Below are positions 42,744 to 51,162 of a stretch of DNA of 64,000 bases, in pieces. The stretch spans positions 1 to 64,000 of the forward strand of contig JAVKEP010000082.1 in the NCBI GenBank assembly GCA_040221375.1, written 5' to 3'. Made by a program: the position numbers and the translations under genes. The DNA is from SHAN690 sp040221375. Its GTDB lineage: Bacteria; Bacteroidota; Bacteroidia; Flavobacteriales_G; Salibacteraceae. Below the pieces are notes generated by a model that had not been told where the DNA came from, searched no databases, and saw only the letters and a list, made by a program, of their open reading frames with translations. Position 1 is the first letter of the stretch. Every line of letters starts with the position of its first letter.

Positions 42744-43361
42744 TTAGGATACGTTGGCGATTGTAACCTCGGCCTCTCCATGGATAAGGAACCATTTTTG
42801 AGTGCTGAGTTCGAAGCATTTGTAGCGCGTTCTACGCAATGAACCCAGCTGAAATACCCTTCCACTCGAAAGCTCGAATTGGGCACCTTCTTGCAGGTCC
42901 TTCACGCGCAAGACGCGAAAATCATCGTATTCCCGCAACGCTTCAAGTAAGCCTGGATCCGAGCATGATGCGGCTTTGGGTCGGCGCATGTGTCGGCCCA
43001 GCGCGGGGAGTAGTTCGTTTGGAAATGCATTCGCCGCCCTCAATTCAGCCAGCAAGTTGACGTATTGCTTTTTCCATGATTCACCGTGAGCTTCACGCAG
43101 ATGGCCGCGATGTTCGAAATCTTTGAGGTGCGCAACTTCGTGTGTCAACGTAATCAGAAATGAGTACTTGTTGAGGTTGCCGTTGACCGAAATCTGAGCC
43201 GGTGCGCTGTCAGATCGAACCCTAAAATCGCCCAGTTTGCTTGTGCGGGGTTTGCTGATTTTTAGTTTGATGCGATGCGGTTCAAGCCAGGTGTATACCA
43301 CATCAATCGCCGCTGCTGGAATGTACTTGATGAGACTACGGGAAAACGACTCTTTACTCAT
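42744..43361 (-). CDS. SprT-like zinc metallopeptidase-fold protein
   Basis: 205 residues from MSKESFSRSLIKYIPAAAID. The SprT-like core is LITLTHEVAHLKDFEHRG, with HExxH, followed by HGESWKKQ giving the third metal ligand region. A C-terminal part (RVFQLGSLRRTRYKCFEL) resembles the SprT zinc-binding domain but has few cysteines. The eukaryotic relative Spartan degrades DNA-protein crosslinks; the bacterial function is unproven. Its ATG lies inside the last codons of the small lipoprotein gene upstream (8-base overlap), so translation is probably coupled. Confidence 0.85.
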   Translation of the reverse strand: MSKESFSRSLIKYIPAAAIDVVYTWLEPHRIKLKISKPRTSKLGDFRVRSDSAPAQISVNGNLNKYSFLITLTHEVAHLKDFEHRGHLREAHGESWKKQYVNLLAELRAANAFPNELLPALGRHMRRPKAASCSDPGLLEALREYDDFRVLRVKDLQEGAQFELSSGRVFQLGSLRRTRYKCFELSTQKWFLIHGEAEVTIANVS

Positions 43362-43512
43362 GGTTAGCCGCAAGTCGACTGTCAGCCGGCGTTTCGCGGA
43401 GGTGTTGAGCACCCCACGAGGGACAGTCGCAATCTTTTTTACCCTTGAACAAAGCGCATCCGCTCAAGGAAAAAGAAACGAATAAAAGGACGAGGATTTT
43501 TGCAAGGCGCAT
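43354..43512 (-). CDS. Small lipoprotein with CxCPxW motif, 52 residues
   Basis: MRLAKILVLLFVSFSLSGC is a classic lipoprotein signal with lipobox LSGC. After the lipid-attached Cys come ALFKGKKDCDCPSWG and a polar tail, LRETPADSRLAANHE. The CDCPxW motif is, from memory, recurrent in small Bacteroidota lipoproteins of unknown function. TAGCTTTG, an exact -7 element, ends 4 bases before the ATG, which strongly supports the gene. It overlaps the SprT-like gene by 8 bases. Confidence 0.75.
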   Translation of the reverse strand: MRLAKILVLLFVSFSLSGCALFKGKKDCDCPSWGAQHLRETPADSRLAANHE

Positions 43513-43516
43513 CGTT

Positions 43517-43524
43517 CAAAGCTA
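43517..43524 (-). promoter_or_regulatory. -7 element of the lipoprotein/SprT-like pair, leaderless spacing
   Basis: TAGCTTTG on the minus strand, exact TAnnTTTG, with 4 bases to the ATG at 43512. Confidence 0.6.
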
Positions 43525-43559
43525 CTGAATTGTACCGCAAGTGCACATTGATTTAGAGT

Positions 43560-43567
43560 TACATTTG
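43560..43567 (+). promoter_or_regulatory. -7 element of mlaE-mlaF, leaderless spacing
   Basis: TACATTTG, exact match, with 5 bases to the ATG at 43573. Confidence 0.6.
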
Positions 43568-43572
43568 CTGCA

Positions 43573-44316
43573 ATGGCTCCGTTTCTTTTTCACCTGGGCA
43601 AATACTTCATTCTTATGTGGAGGGCGTTTAGTCGCCCGGAGAAGTTTTCTATCTATAGAAGGAGGCTGCTCGATGAAATGGTATCCCTTGGCCTCGATTC
43701 CTTGGGAATCATCATGGTGATTTCGGTGTTCATGGGAGCGGTAATTACTATACAGACGGCTGCCAACATTGACAGCGCATTCATCCCAACATACACGATC
43801 GGATTTACGACTAGGCAATCGACCATCCTCGAATTCAGCCCGACGATCATGGCATTGATCTTGGCAGGTAAGATCGGGTCTAACATCGCGTCAGAAATTG
43901 GCTTGATGCGGGTAACCGAGCAGATCGACGCGCTAGAAATCATGGGCGTAAATTCCAGCGCCTACCTCATCCTCCCTAAGATCGTCGCAGCCGTTTTGAT
44001 CAGCCCGTTTCTCGTGATCATTTCGATGTTTGTCTCCATTGGCGGAGGCTACATGATCGCGATGTTTACTGACATCGTCTCGGTTGCGAATTACGAGTAC
44101 GGCATTCAGTTGGACTTCCGCATGTACCACGTTGTCTACGCGCTTTCAAAGTCGGCCGTGTTTGCATTCATCTTCACTTCGGTTCCTTCCTACCATGGAT
44201 ATTTCGCATCCGGTGGTGCATTGGAAGTGGGCAAGGCGAGTACGCGAGGAGTGGTTCAAAGTTCCATCATCATCCTCGTGGTCAATTACTTTATCACCCA
44301 AATCTTTTTGATATGA
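43573..44316 (+). CDS. mlaE: MlaE-type lipid transport ABC permease
   Basis: 247 residues, about five to six membrane helices, with the MlaE/YrbE pattern: FMGAVITIQTAANIDSAFIP, LEFSPTIMALILAGKIGSNI, ASEIGLMRVTEQIDALEIMG. These permeases work with an MCE protein (MlaD) and MlaF to move phospholipids between membranes and keep the outer membrane asymmetric. No MCE gene follows here, so MlaD must lie elsewhere. The stop overlaps the mlaF start (ATGA). Confidence 0.93.
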   Translation: MAPFLFHLGKYFILMWRAFSRPEKFSIYRRRLLDEMVSLGLDSLGIIMVISVFMGAVITIQTAANIDSAFIPTYTIGFTTRQSTILEFSPTIMALILAGKIGSNIASEIGLMRVTEQIDALEIMGVNSSAYLILPKIVAAVLISPFLVIISMFVSIGGGYMIAMFTDIVSVANYEYGIQLDFRMYHVVYALSKSAVFAFIFTSVPSYHGYFASGGALEVGKASTRGVVQSSIIILVVNYFITQIFLI

Positions 44317-45056
44317 TTGAGGTGAAAGGCCTGTCCAAGGCGTTCGGAGAGAAAGAGGTGCTGAAGAACATTTCTGCCAAATTTGAAGCCGGCGTGACCA
44401 GTTTGATCATCGGAGCGAGTGGTAGCGGAAAGAGTACGTTGGCACGCTGCCTCGTGGGGCTCATCGACCCTGACGAAGGGGAAGTTCTTTACGATGGACG
44501 AGACTTTGTGCACATGACAACCAAGCAACGAAAGACCGTGCGCAAGGAGATTGGATTCCTTTTTCAAGGCAGTGCATTGTTTGACTACTTAACGGTCCGA
44601 GAAAACGTCCGTTTTCCATTGGATATCCTAACCGATATGACGGCCAAAGAAAAAGAAATGCGCGTCGACACGGTGCTTGAGCGCGTTGAACTGACCGATG
44701 CACATGCATTGTATCCTTCTGAATTGAGCGGTGGTATGAAGAAACGCGTGGGCATAGCACGGGCTATTTCACCGAAACCAAAATACCTCTTTTGTGATGA
44801 GCCAAATTCTGGACTGGACCCACAGACGTCGATCGTAATCGATGCGTTAATCCAAGAGATTACCAAGGAAAATGAAATGACCACATTGGTCATTACTCAT
44901 GACATGAACTCGGTCATAGAGATCGGAGAGTATATCATGTTTATCCACGTTGGTGAGAAGTGGTGGGAAGGTACCAATGAAGAGATCATGAAGACGGACA
45001 ACCAAGAGATTTTGGACTTTGTGAACGCCTCGGGGATGATGACACGCAAGCGCTAA
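44313..45056 (+). CDS. mlaF: MlaF-type lipid transport ABC ATPase
   Basis: 247 residues. Walker A IIGASGSGKSTLARCLVG, Q-loop EIGFLFQGSALFDYLTVREN, signature LSGGMKKRVGIARAI, Walker B YLFCDEPNSGLDPQTS and switch His (VITHDMNSV). The SALFDYLTVRENV block is typical of MlaF. It powers the permease encoded by the overlapping upstream gene. A terminator hairpin follows the stop at once. Confidence 0.94.
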   Translation: MIEVKGLSKAFGEKEVLKNISAKFEAGVTSLIIGASGSGKSTLARCLVGLIDPDEGEVLYDGRDFVHMTTKQRKTVRKEIGFLFQGSALFDYLTVRENVRFPLDILTDMTAKEKEMRVDTVLERVELTDAHALYPSELSGGMKKRVGIARAISPKPKYLFCDEPNSGLDPQTSIVIDALIQEITKENEMTTLVITHDMNSVIEIGEYIMFIHVGEKWWEGTNEEIMKTDNQEILDFVNASGMMTRKR

Positions 45057-45058
45057 AA

Positions 45059-45089
45059 AAAAACCGACCTGCGAGCAGATCGGTTTCAC
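45059..45089. terminator. Terminator after mlaF
   Basis: AAACCGA and TCGGTTT pair, then one C-A mismatch, then CTG/CAG around a CGAG loop. A run of A precedes it, so it is best on the minus strand for the convergent cargo operon, but it can also end mlaF transcripts. Confidence 0.65.
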
Positions 45090-45114
45090 CTAATAAATGT
45101 TCAATTATAATTTA

Positions 45115-48075
45115 CTAATTGCGTGGTTGGAAATCATTCAATAAGTTAAACGAACCCCTTCGCTCTATGTACTCGTCTCCGTCAGTGTAAAAGACAATAC
45201 GGTAAGTGTAACTTCCCATTGGAAGTCGTTTACCATTCAGGGTTCCGTCCCACTCAAAATTCTTATCGGGCGTAGAAAACACTTCTGCTCCCCAACGATC
45301 GTAGATGACAAGCCGCATTTCGCGAATGCCTGTGCTCTCAATGCTCCACTTGTCATTCATGCCATCCTTATTGGGCGTAAAGCCAGTAGGAATGTACAGG
45401 TGGAAACTAGGCGCAATCAACGCAGAGTCTAGTGCCTCGCAACCGTACTCATCGATCACCGTCAAAGTGGCCAGGTACTTGTCGCCGTCTGGCATTCCAA
45501 TGATCGGAGATTCTTCGAACGATTTCAATCCCGCTTGTTCCACATCCCAGATGAAGCCGGTGAGTCGGTTGTTTCCTTTCGATAAATTGGTGAACTCAAC
45601 TTCGTAATCATTGAGGTACTCCCAATCAAAGTCAGGTCGAATCTCAGACACATCCACGTAAATCTTTGCAGTTCGCACCGTGTCGCAGAAGTCATTCATT
45701 CGAATCGTATACGTGGTCGATACCTTCGGAGACACTTTGGTATCCTTGGTGGAGGCACCATTGCTCCATTTGTACGTGTACTCTGGAGCGCCATAAATGG
45801 CTTCTGAAGTCAAGGTGATTTCATCGCCATAACAGATCAATGTATCGTTGTGGACGAGGAGATCAAGGTCATTTTTCTCTGCGACGATTCCGTAGACCGT
45901 CTCGGTAATGGTGTCCGTTCTACAGCCATCCGTCAACCAAATGGTATAGGCTTGTTCGTCTTCGAGGATGATGTCTTGAATCCGATTCGTGTCCGACTCG
46001 AAATTGTCCCAGCTAAATACGTATCCCCATCCGAAACCTCCGCGCGGTTCGGCAGGACCAAAGTGAACTTTCGTATTCAAACACGGAACGGTATCGTTCA
46101 CGATGCCGTGAATTTCTAATGGCACGGCAACGGGCATCGTAACCGTAACTTCATCTACGTAATCTACGAGCGCACATATGTCTTGTACCGTAACCGTATA
46201 CGTTTTGGTCAAGAGCGGACCGACGATTTGACTTGGCGTCGTTGGGCCATTGCTCCATGCGTACGTGTAAGGAGGGTATCCTCCGCTGGCTTCCACGTTG
46301 ATGGTGGCCGTATCTCCTGGACAATCGAAATAGGTTACCGGAATGTCTTGAGTTGCCGTGATGACAGGGTCATTGTATGTGTACAAGTTGAATGTGTGTA
46401 CGGCCGACTCTTGCGTACATCCTCGGGTAATCGTTACGCTGTATGTAGTGTCGACGATCGAGAATACGGAAATCACAGAATCTGTTGAACCCGTACTCCA
46501 CAAGTAGGAAATATCCCCATGCCAGATGCCATCGTTGAAAACGACACCAACGCCCAAGTCTACTGGAGCATCGATGCAACTGATCGTTTGGTTGTCGCCA
46601 AATTTCACAGATGACCATGGAACGTTGAAAATACTCACATTGACAAAATCAGTTTCTTGTTGCTGCCCACAGGCATCGGTTACGGTCACCACATAGGTAG
46701 AGGTAAGCGTGGGTTGAACGTATTGAGAACTGTCTTGGGCCCCATTACTCCAAGCATAGATAAACGGGGGTAATCCACTCGGAACGTTAACGCCAATCAG
46801 GGCGGCGCTGTCGTTGCAATCCAAGGTTACATCACCAAACGCGTTGATCTGGAGGTCTGGCTGATCCAGCACCGTCAGTTCGATTGTGTCGCCCGTATGA
46901 CAGCCCAATTGTATGCTGTCAACGATGGCAATGGTGAGGTCTTCAATCCCCTCGATTAAGTTGTCGTAGAACACGGTGAATGCGATAGAATCTGTTTGCT
47001 CGCCTGCAAGGAAAGCCACTTCACATTCCCAGTGATTGGTCGTTGTGTTGTAAATACAAGGATCCCCTGCCGAGTTGACGATGTTCGAGTAGTCTACGCC
47101 CATTTGAGCTGTGCCCCAAACTTCGTAGGACAGGGTCGCCGCAGGAAGCACACTGTCATTGCGGGTAAAGAAGATCTTCACATCACCACAGCCTTCGTAA
47201 AGTGCGGTATCTGCACCAAAGGGATTGTACGACGGTTCTGGCTGAACGATGAGGCCTGTAGACACAAAGCTTCCCGCTTCGAGGAAAACACCAGTGTCAA
47301 GAATTTTATCCGACCCGTCCGCTACGCCAAGTTTCAAGTGAAACGTATCGCAAGCCTGTACTGCTAAGATCGCCGTCATTACATCGGTGTACCCGTTGTA
47401 GGCCAACAAAGAACCGCCGGTATTGTAATACTGCGAATTGAGGTTGGGGTGAATCGTACTGATCGATATCGGTAAGGCAGGACTCGTGTTAGGAACCGTA
47501 GCCACGTTGATGGCGTTGTTGCTGTACGAACCACTGATACCAGGTCCTGAAAGGAAAAACCCGAATACGTCGTTGTAACTTGTGTTAATCCACGTGGTGT
47601 ATTCGTCCGAACCAAAAACGTAATTGAACTCAACGGTGTCGCCTCCAGGAACGAAATCGAAATTGATGATGCTTGCGTCCCAAGTAGAGTATACGTTGAA
47701 ACTTTGTCCAATCAGGGCCGGCACGCTTTGCGCCACAGACAACAAGTCCGCATCGCCCGCTCCTTGACCCGTACCGTTCGCGATGGCCGTAGAGGCACCT
47801 GAACCCGTTGAGGTCATTATATTAGTGACGTTACCCGAGCACATGACCAAGCCGCTGTCGATGCCGATTGCCGTTCCGCCATTGCTGAAGAAACCCCTTT
47901 GAATCGTTGCCCCGTAGGAGGTGACGTTGTAAGCGGTCATGCCTTGGCCCATCAACACATTGTTGATCAGGTAGGTAGCACTGTTGTAAGGCGCTGTCGA
48001 AGTCGTGACAATTTGAGCTTGTGCGCTCAAAGTGCCTACCAGTAACATCGTCAGCAGTATGTAAATTCTTTTCAT
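45115..48075 (-). CDS. Choice-of-anchor L protein with T9SS type B sorting domain
   Basis: 986 residues from ATG at 48075 (MKRIYILLTMLLVGTLSAQA signal peptide), one base after the stop of the upstream gene. Residues about 25-270 are a choice-of-anchor L domain (YNVTSYGATIQRGFFSNGG, VEFNYVFGSDEYTTWINTSY). A Calx-beta-like stretch (about 275-410; YEVWGTAQMGVDYSNIV) follows. Next are repeated SprB/Ig-like modules, each with PFIYAWSNGAQDSSQYVQP, PYTYAWSNGPTTPS or PEYTYKWSNGASTKD. The end is a type B domain (YIPTGFTPNKDGMNDKWSI, VIYDRWGAEVFST, EWDGTLNGKRL). It is probably a surface adhesin. Confidence 0.88.
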   Translation of the reverse strand: MKRIYILLTMLLVGTLSAQAQIVTTSTAPYNSATYLINNVLMGQGMTAYNVTSYGATIQRGFFSNGGTAIGIDSGLVMCSGNVTNIMTSTGSGASTAIANGTGQGAGDADLLSVAQSVPALIGQSFNVYSTWDASIINFDFVPGGDTVEFNYVFGSDEYTTWINTSYNDVFGFFLSGPGISGSYSNNAINVATVPNTSPALPISISTIHPNLNSQYYNTGGSLLAYNGYTDVMTAILAVQACDTFHLKLGVADGSDKILDTGVFLEAGSFVSTGLIVQPEPSYNPFGADTALYEGCGDVKIFFTRNDSVLPAATLSYEVWGTAQMGVDYSNIVNSAGDPCIYNTTTNHWECEVAFLAGEQTDSIAFTVFYDNLIEGIEDLTIAIVDSIQLGCHTGDTIELTVLDQPDLQINAFGDVTLDCNDSAALIGVNVPSGLPPFIYAWSNGAQDSSQYVQPTLTSTYVVTVTDACGQQQETDFVNVSIFNVPWSSVKFGDNQTISCIDAPVDLGVGVVFNDGIWHGDISYLWSTGSTDSVISVFSIVDTTYSVTITRGCTQESAVHTFNLYTYNDPVITATQDIPVTYFDCPGDTATINVEASGGYPPYTYAWSNGPTTPSQIVGPLLTKTYTVTVQDICALVDYVDEVTVTMPVAVPLEIHGIVNDTVPCLNTKVHFGPAEPRGGFGWGYVFSWDNFESDTNRIQDIILEDEQAYTIWLTDGCRTDTITETVYGIVAEKNDLDLLVHNDTLICYGDEITLTSEAIYGAPEYTYKWSNGASTKDTKVSPKVSTTYTIRMNDFCDTVRTAKIYVDVSEIRPDFDWEYLNDYEVEFTNLSKGNNRLTGFIWDVEQAGLKSFEESPIIGMPDGDKYLATLTVIDEYGCEALDSALIAPSFHLYIPTGFTPNKDGMNDKWSIESTGIREMRLVIYDRWGAEVFSTPDKNFEWDGTLNGKRLPMGSYTYRIVFYTDGDEYIERRGSFNLLNDFQPRN

Positions 48076-48076
48076 T

Positions 48077-49609
48077 TTAATCAATGATCAAAGTCGAAAT
48101 GGTGCCTCGTTTTTCAATCTCACGTCCTTCAACCGTTTCCGCTCTTAGGATGTAAGCATAACTCGTAAGCGGAGATACTTTTCCTTCCATTAAGCCATCC
48201 CACTCAAAGTATTGGTCGCGTGATTCATAGATTAGTTGCCCCCAACGATCAAATATCTTTATGTTAAAATCGACGAGGTCGTCTTCAAATTGTACGCTGA
48301 ATTTGTCATTCAACCCGTCGCCATTGGGCGAAAATGCAGAAGGAAGCTCCACGCCGTCTTGTAAAACAACTGTTCTGGCAGTCCTTTCCGTGCAGCCATT
48401 TTCATTTTCGATCTCCAGTACGATTTCGTTTTCATCCACTTCTAAAAATTCAATAAACGGATCGGGGTCGGTGCTGATTTCCTTGCCGTTGAGGTACCAA
48501 GTGATCTTTTGATCTCTGGCGCTGACCGGTGCGTAGAGCGAAGCGTTGCGATCCAAATGATTGAGGTGCATTTCGAATTCCGTATCCACTGCGTCGATGA
48601 TGACCTGACGCGAAGTGTGATGCGTCTCACCGCAAACATCGATGAATATCAAGGCTACTTGAGCGTCGTCGAAGTACCGTTCAGCATACGCCGTATGCAT
48701 CGTTTGGCCGTCCCAGAAATAAAATGGATCGGTGGATGTTGTGATCTGCGCCTCTTGGCCTTCGCAAACTAAGATGTCCGTCGCCGTGGGAGCATCCAGT
48801 TCTTCAGCGACTAAAACCAAGTGCGAAGTCGCTACTTGGATTCCACAAGCGTCTGTAACTTGATAGGTGTACTCGGCCCCATCCGAGGTAGAAGCAATCA
48901 TGGGCGTGCCTGCTGCTGTCCAATCGCTGAAGGTATAAGCATAGCCATAACCAACGCCACCTGTAGTCGCCTGAACAGGAGCTTCCAAATGGATTTCCTC
49001 GCCTTCACATTGAAATGAAATTTCCTTTGACAACGGCGCTACCAACGCGTCGTGTACTTCAAAAAATACGGTCACAGTAGCGCGCTCTTGCGTTCCACAG
49101 ACATCGGTAACCGTTACAGCATATGTCGTTTCGACCTCTGGATTGACGGTCGGCGAAGCTTCGTTGTGCCCTGAATCCCACGCATATGAATAAGGGGCGT
49201 ACCCCCCGATTGGATCTACTCCCAATTGAATGTCCGTGCCCGGACAGGTTTTATTGTCAATGGTTATTTGCTCGTCCGCCACAATAACCGGCGCATTGAA
49301 TACCTTGACCTCTATGCTCCTCGTTGCGTTGTATCCGATGGCTTCGTTGACCACGTTGATCTCATAAACGCGTGTCTGCTGAGGCTTAACCGAAACAATG
49401 GAATCGGTAGGTCCGTGGGCCCATTGGTAGACAAATCCTTCTTGCCAATGTTTCACTTTGACGCCGATGAGCACTGCGTCAGATGTGCAATTGATGGTTT
49501 GGTCAGCACCTACAATGCTGAGTTGAGGTGCGTTTGGATTATCGCCTTGCGCCATTCCCAGGAACGGCAAAAAGCTGAGTAGGGTCCACAGGATGTTTTG
49601 AAACTTCAT
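48077..49609 (-). CDS. Secreted Ig-like repeat protein with T9SS type B sorting domain
   Basis: 510 residues from MKFQNILWTLLSFLPFLGMA (signal peptide); a TTG four codons upstream is not preferred. Ig-like repeats resemble those of the next gene: GFVYQWAHGPTDSIVSVKP, PYSYAWDSGHNEASPTVNP, then FYFWDGQTMHTAY. The type B C-terminal domain is ELPSAFSPNGDGLNDKFSVQ, IKIFDRWGQLIYES and EWDGLMEGKVSPL. Its stop is one base before the ATG of the choice-of-anchor L gene, so the two are co-expressed. Function is unknown, probably adhesive. Confidence 0.86.
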   Translation of the reverse strand: MKFQNILWTLLSFLPFLGMAQGDNPNAPQLSIVGADQTINCTSDAVLIGVKVKHWQEGFVYQWAHGPTDSIVSVKPQQTRVYEINVVNEAIGYNATRSIEVKVFNAPVIVADEQITIDNKTCPGTDIQLGVDPIGGYAPYSYAWDSGHNEASPTVNPEVETTYAVTVTDVCGTQERATVTVFFEVHDALVAPLSKEISFQCEGEEIHLEAPVQATTGGVGYGYAYTFSDWTAAGTPMIASTSDGAEYTYQVTDACGIQVATSHLVLVAEELDAPTATDILVCEGQEAQITTSTDPFYFWDGQTMHTAYAERYFDDAQVALIFIDVCGETHHTSRQVIIDAVDTEFEMHLNHLDRNASLYAPVSARDQKITWYLNGKEISTDPDPFIEFLEVDENEIVLEIENENGCTERTARTVVLQDGVELPSAFSPNGDGLNDKFSVQFEDDLVDFNIKIFDRWGQLIYESRDQYFEWDGLMEGKVSPLTSYAYILRAETVEGREIEKRGTISTLIID

Positions 49610-49745
49610 AGTGCAGAGCAATTGAGATACAACAGGCTTAACTTACAAGTTTAATCATTCTGTTTCAGATTCATAGCAGATTTAGGCAGGTTCATCCGCG
49701 GAAAAATGCCCTTGATGGCATTCCTATCTCTCCTCGCGCATGGCC

Positions 49746-49753
49746 TATATTTG
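49746..49753 (+). promoter_or_regulatory. -7 element of the M20 dipeptidase gene
   Basis: TATATTTG, exact TAnnTTTG, 32 bases before the ATG at 49786; leader of roughly 25 bases. Confidence 0.55.
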
Positions 49754-49785
49754 CGAGCCTCGAAAATGAATAGTCAAACCAGAAG

Positions 49786-51162
49786 ATGATGAACAGACAA
49801 GAGATCCTCGATTATATTGAACAGCATAAAGAACGTTTTTTAGAAGAGTTGTTCGAATTGCTCCGTATTCCTTCCGTAAGCGCAGACCCGGCCTTCAAGG
49901 ATGACGTTCAGCAATGTGCGAATGCAGTGAAAGAACAGTTGCTCAAGGCAGGTGCAGGAATGGCGGAAATTCACCAAACGGCCGGTCACCCTATCGTGTA
50001 TGCAGAACGGATGATCGATCCAGCGAAGCCGACGGTGTTGGTGTACGGACACTATGACGTGCAACCGGCTGACCCCGTTGACTTATGGGATTCACCGCCC
50101 TTCGAACCGGTCGTAAAAGATGGAAAAATCTACGCCCGGGGTGCATGCGATGACAAGGGCCAGATGTACATGCACGTAAAGGCATTTGAAATCATGGACC
50201 GAACGGGAAGCTTGCCTTGTAATGTTAAGTTCATGATCGAAGGAGAAGAAGAGGTTGGATCGAGTAACCTGGCTATATGGGTTAAGGAAAACAAAAAGAA
50301 ATTAGAGGCCGATGTCATCTTGATCTCAGATACTTCCATCATCGCTAATGACGTCCCATCCATTACGGTTGGTTTGCGGGGATTGTCATACGTTGAAGTG
50401 GAAGTGACGGGGCCTAACAAGGACCTGCACTCAGGAGTCTACGGCGGTGGCGTTGCCAATCCGGTAAACGTGCTCTGTGAAATGATCGCCTCCCTCCAGG
50501 ATGAAGATCACCACATTACCATTGAAGGCTTTTACGACGACGTTGAAATCGTCAGCGCAGAAGACCGGGCTGAGATGGCCAAAGCGCCATTCGATATAGA
50601 GGAATACAAGCGTGGTGTTGGCGTAGCAGCTACTCGAAGCGAAAAAGGGTATTCGCCCTCTGAAGGGACCAGCATCAGGCCGAGTTTGGACGTTAATGGA
50701 ATCTGGGGTGGATATATCGGCGAAGGAGCAAAAACCGTATTGCCCTCTAAAGCCTATGCAAAGATTTCCATGCGATTGGTGCCTTACCAAGATCCGAATG
50801 ACATCACGCGCAAGTTCGAGGCACATTTTAAGAAAATTGCCCCGCCATCAGTGAAGGTAAAGGTGACGCCGCACCACGGAGGTGAACCGATCGTAATTCC
50901 CACCAATTTCCCGGGGTACCTTGCGGCGTCGAAAGCCATGGAAGAGAGCTTCGGTGTGCGGCCCATACCCGAGAGAAGCGGTGGAAGCATTCCCATTGTA
51001 GCCCTATTCGAAAAAGAGCTCGGATTGAAATCGATCTTGATGGGATTCGGATTGAACAGCGACGACATCCACTCGCCGAACGAGCACTACGGAATTTTCA
51101 ATTATTTGAAAGGCATCGAAACCATCCCCTTGTTTTTTAAGCATTTCAACGAAGAAGCTTAA
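49786..51162 (+). CDS. M20-family dipeptidase
   Basis: 458 residues, cytoplasmic, no signal peptide. Di-zinc ligands are visible: VLVYGHYDVQPADP (His), YARGACDDKGQMYMH (bridging Asp), MIEGEEEVGSSN (catalytic and ligand Glu), DVILISDTS (Asp) and DIHSPNEHYGIF (His). The lid domain lies at about 195-320. This pattern matches carnosinase/PepV-like M20 enzymes that cleave dipeptides. Two ATG codons are adjacent at 49786 and 49789. Its stop overlaps that of the convergent cargo gene (shared TTAA). Confidence 0.93.
   Translation: MMNRQEILDYIEQHKERFLEELFELLRIPSVSADPAFKDDVQQCANAVKEQLLKAGAGMAEIHQTAGHPIVYAERMIDPAKPTVLVYGHYDVQPADPVDLWDSPPFEPVVKDGKIYARGACDDKGQMYMHVKAFEIMDRTGSLPCNVKFMIEGEEEVGSSNLAIWVKENKKKLEADVILISDTSIIANDVPSITVGLRGLSYVEVEVTGPNKDLHSGVYGGGVANPVNVLCEMIASLQDEDHHITIEGFYDDVEIVSAEDRAEMAKAPFDIEEYKRGVGVAATRSEKGYSPSEGTSIRPSLDVNGIWGGYIGEGAKTVLPSKAYAKISMRLVPYQDPNDITRKFEAHFKKIAPPSVKVKVTPHHGGEPIVIPTNFPGYLAASKAMEESFGVRPIPERSGGSIPIVALFEKELGLKSILMGFGLNSDDIHSPNEHYGIFNYLKGIETIPLFFKHFNEEA

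Noticed and set aside
49705..49722. Hairpin AATGCC/GGCATT before the M20 dipeptidase gene
   Set aside because: It would work as a terminator only on the minus strand, where no gene ends; too short to call a regulatory RNA.
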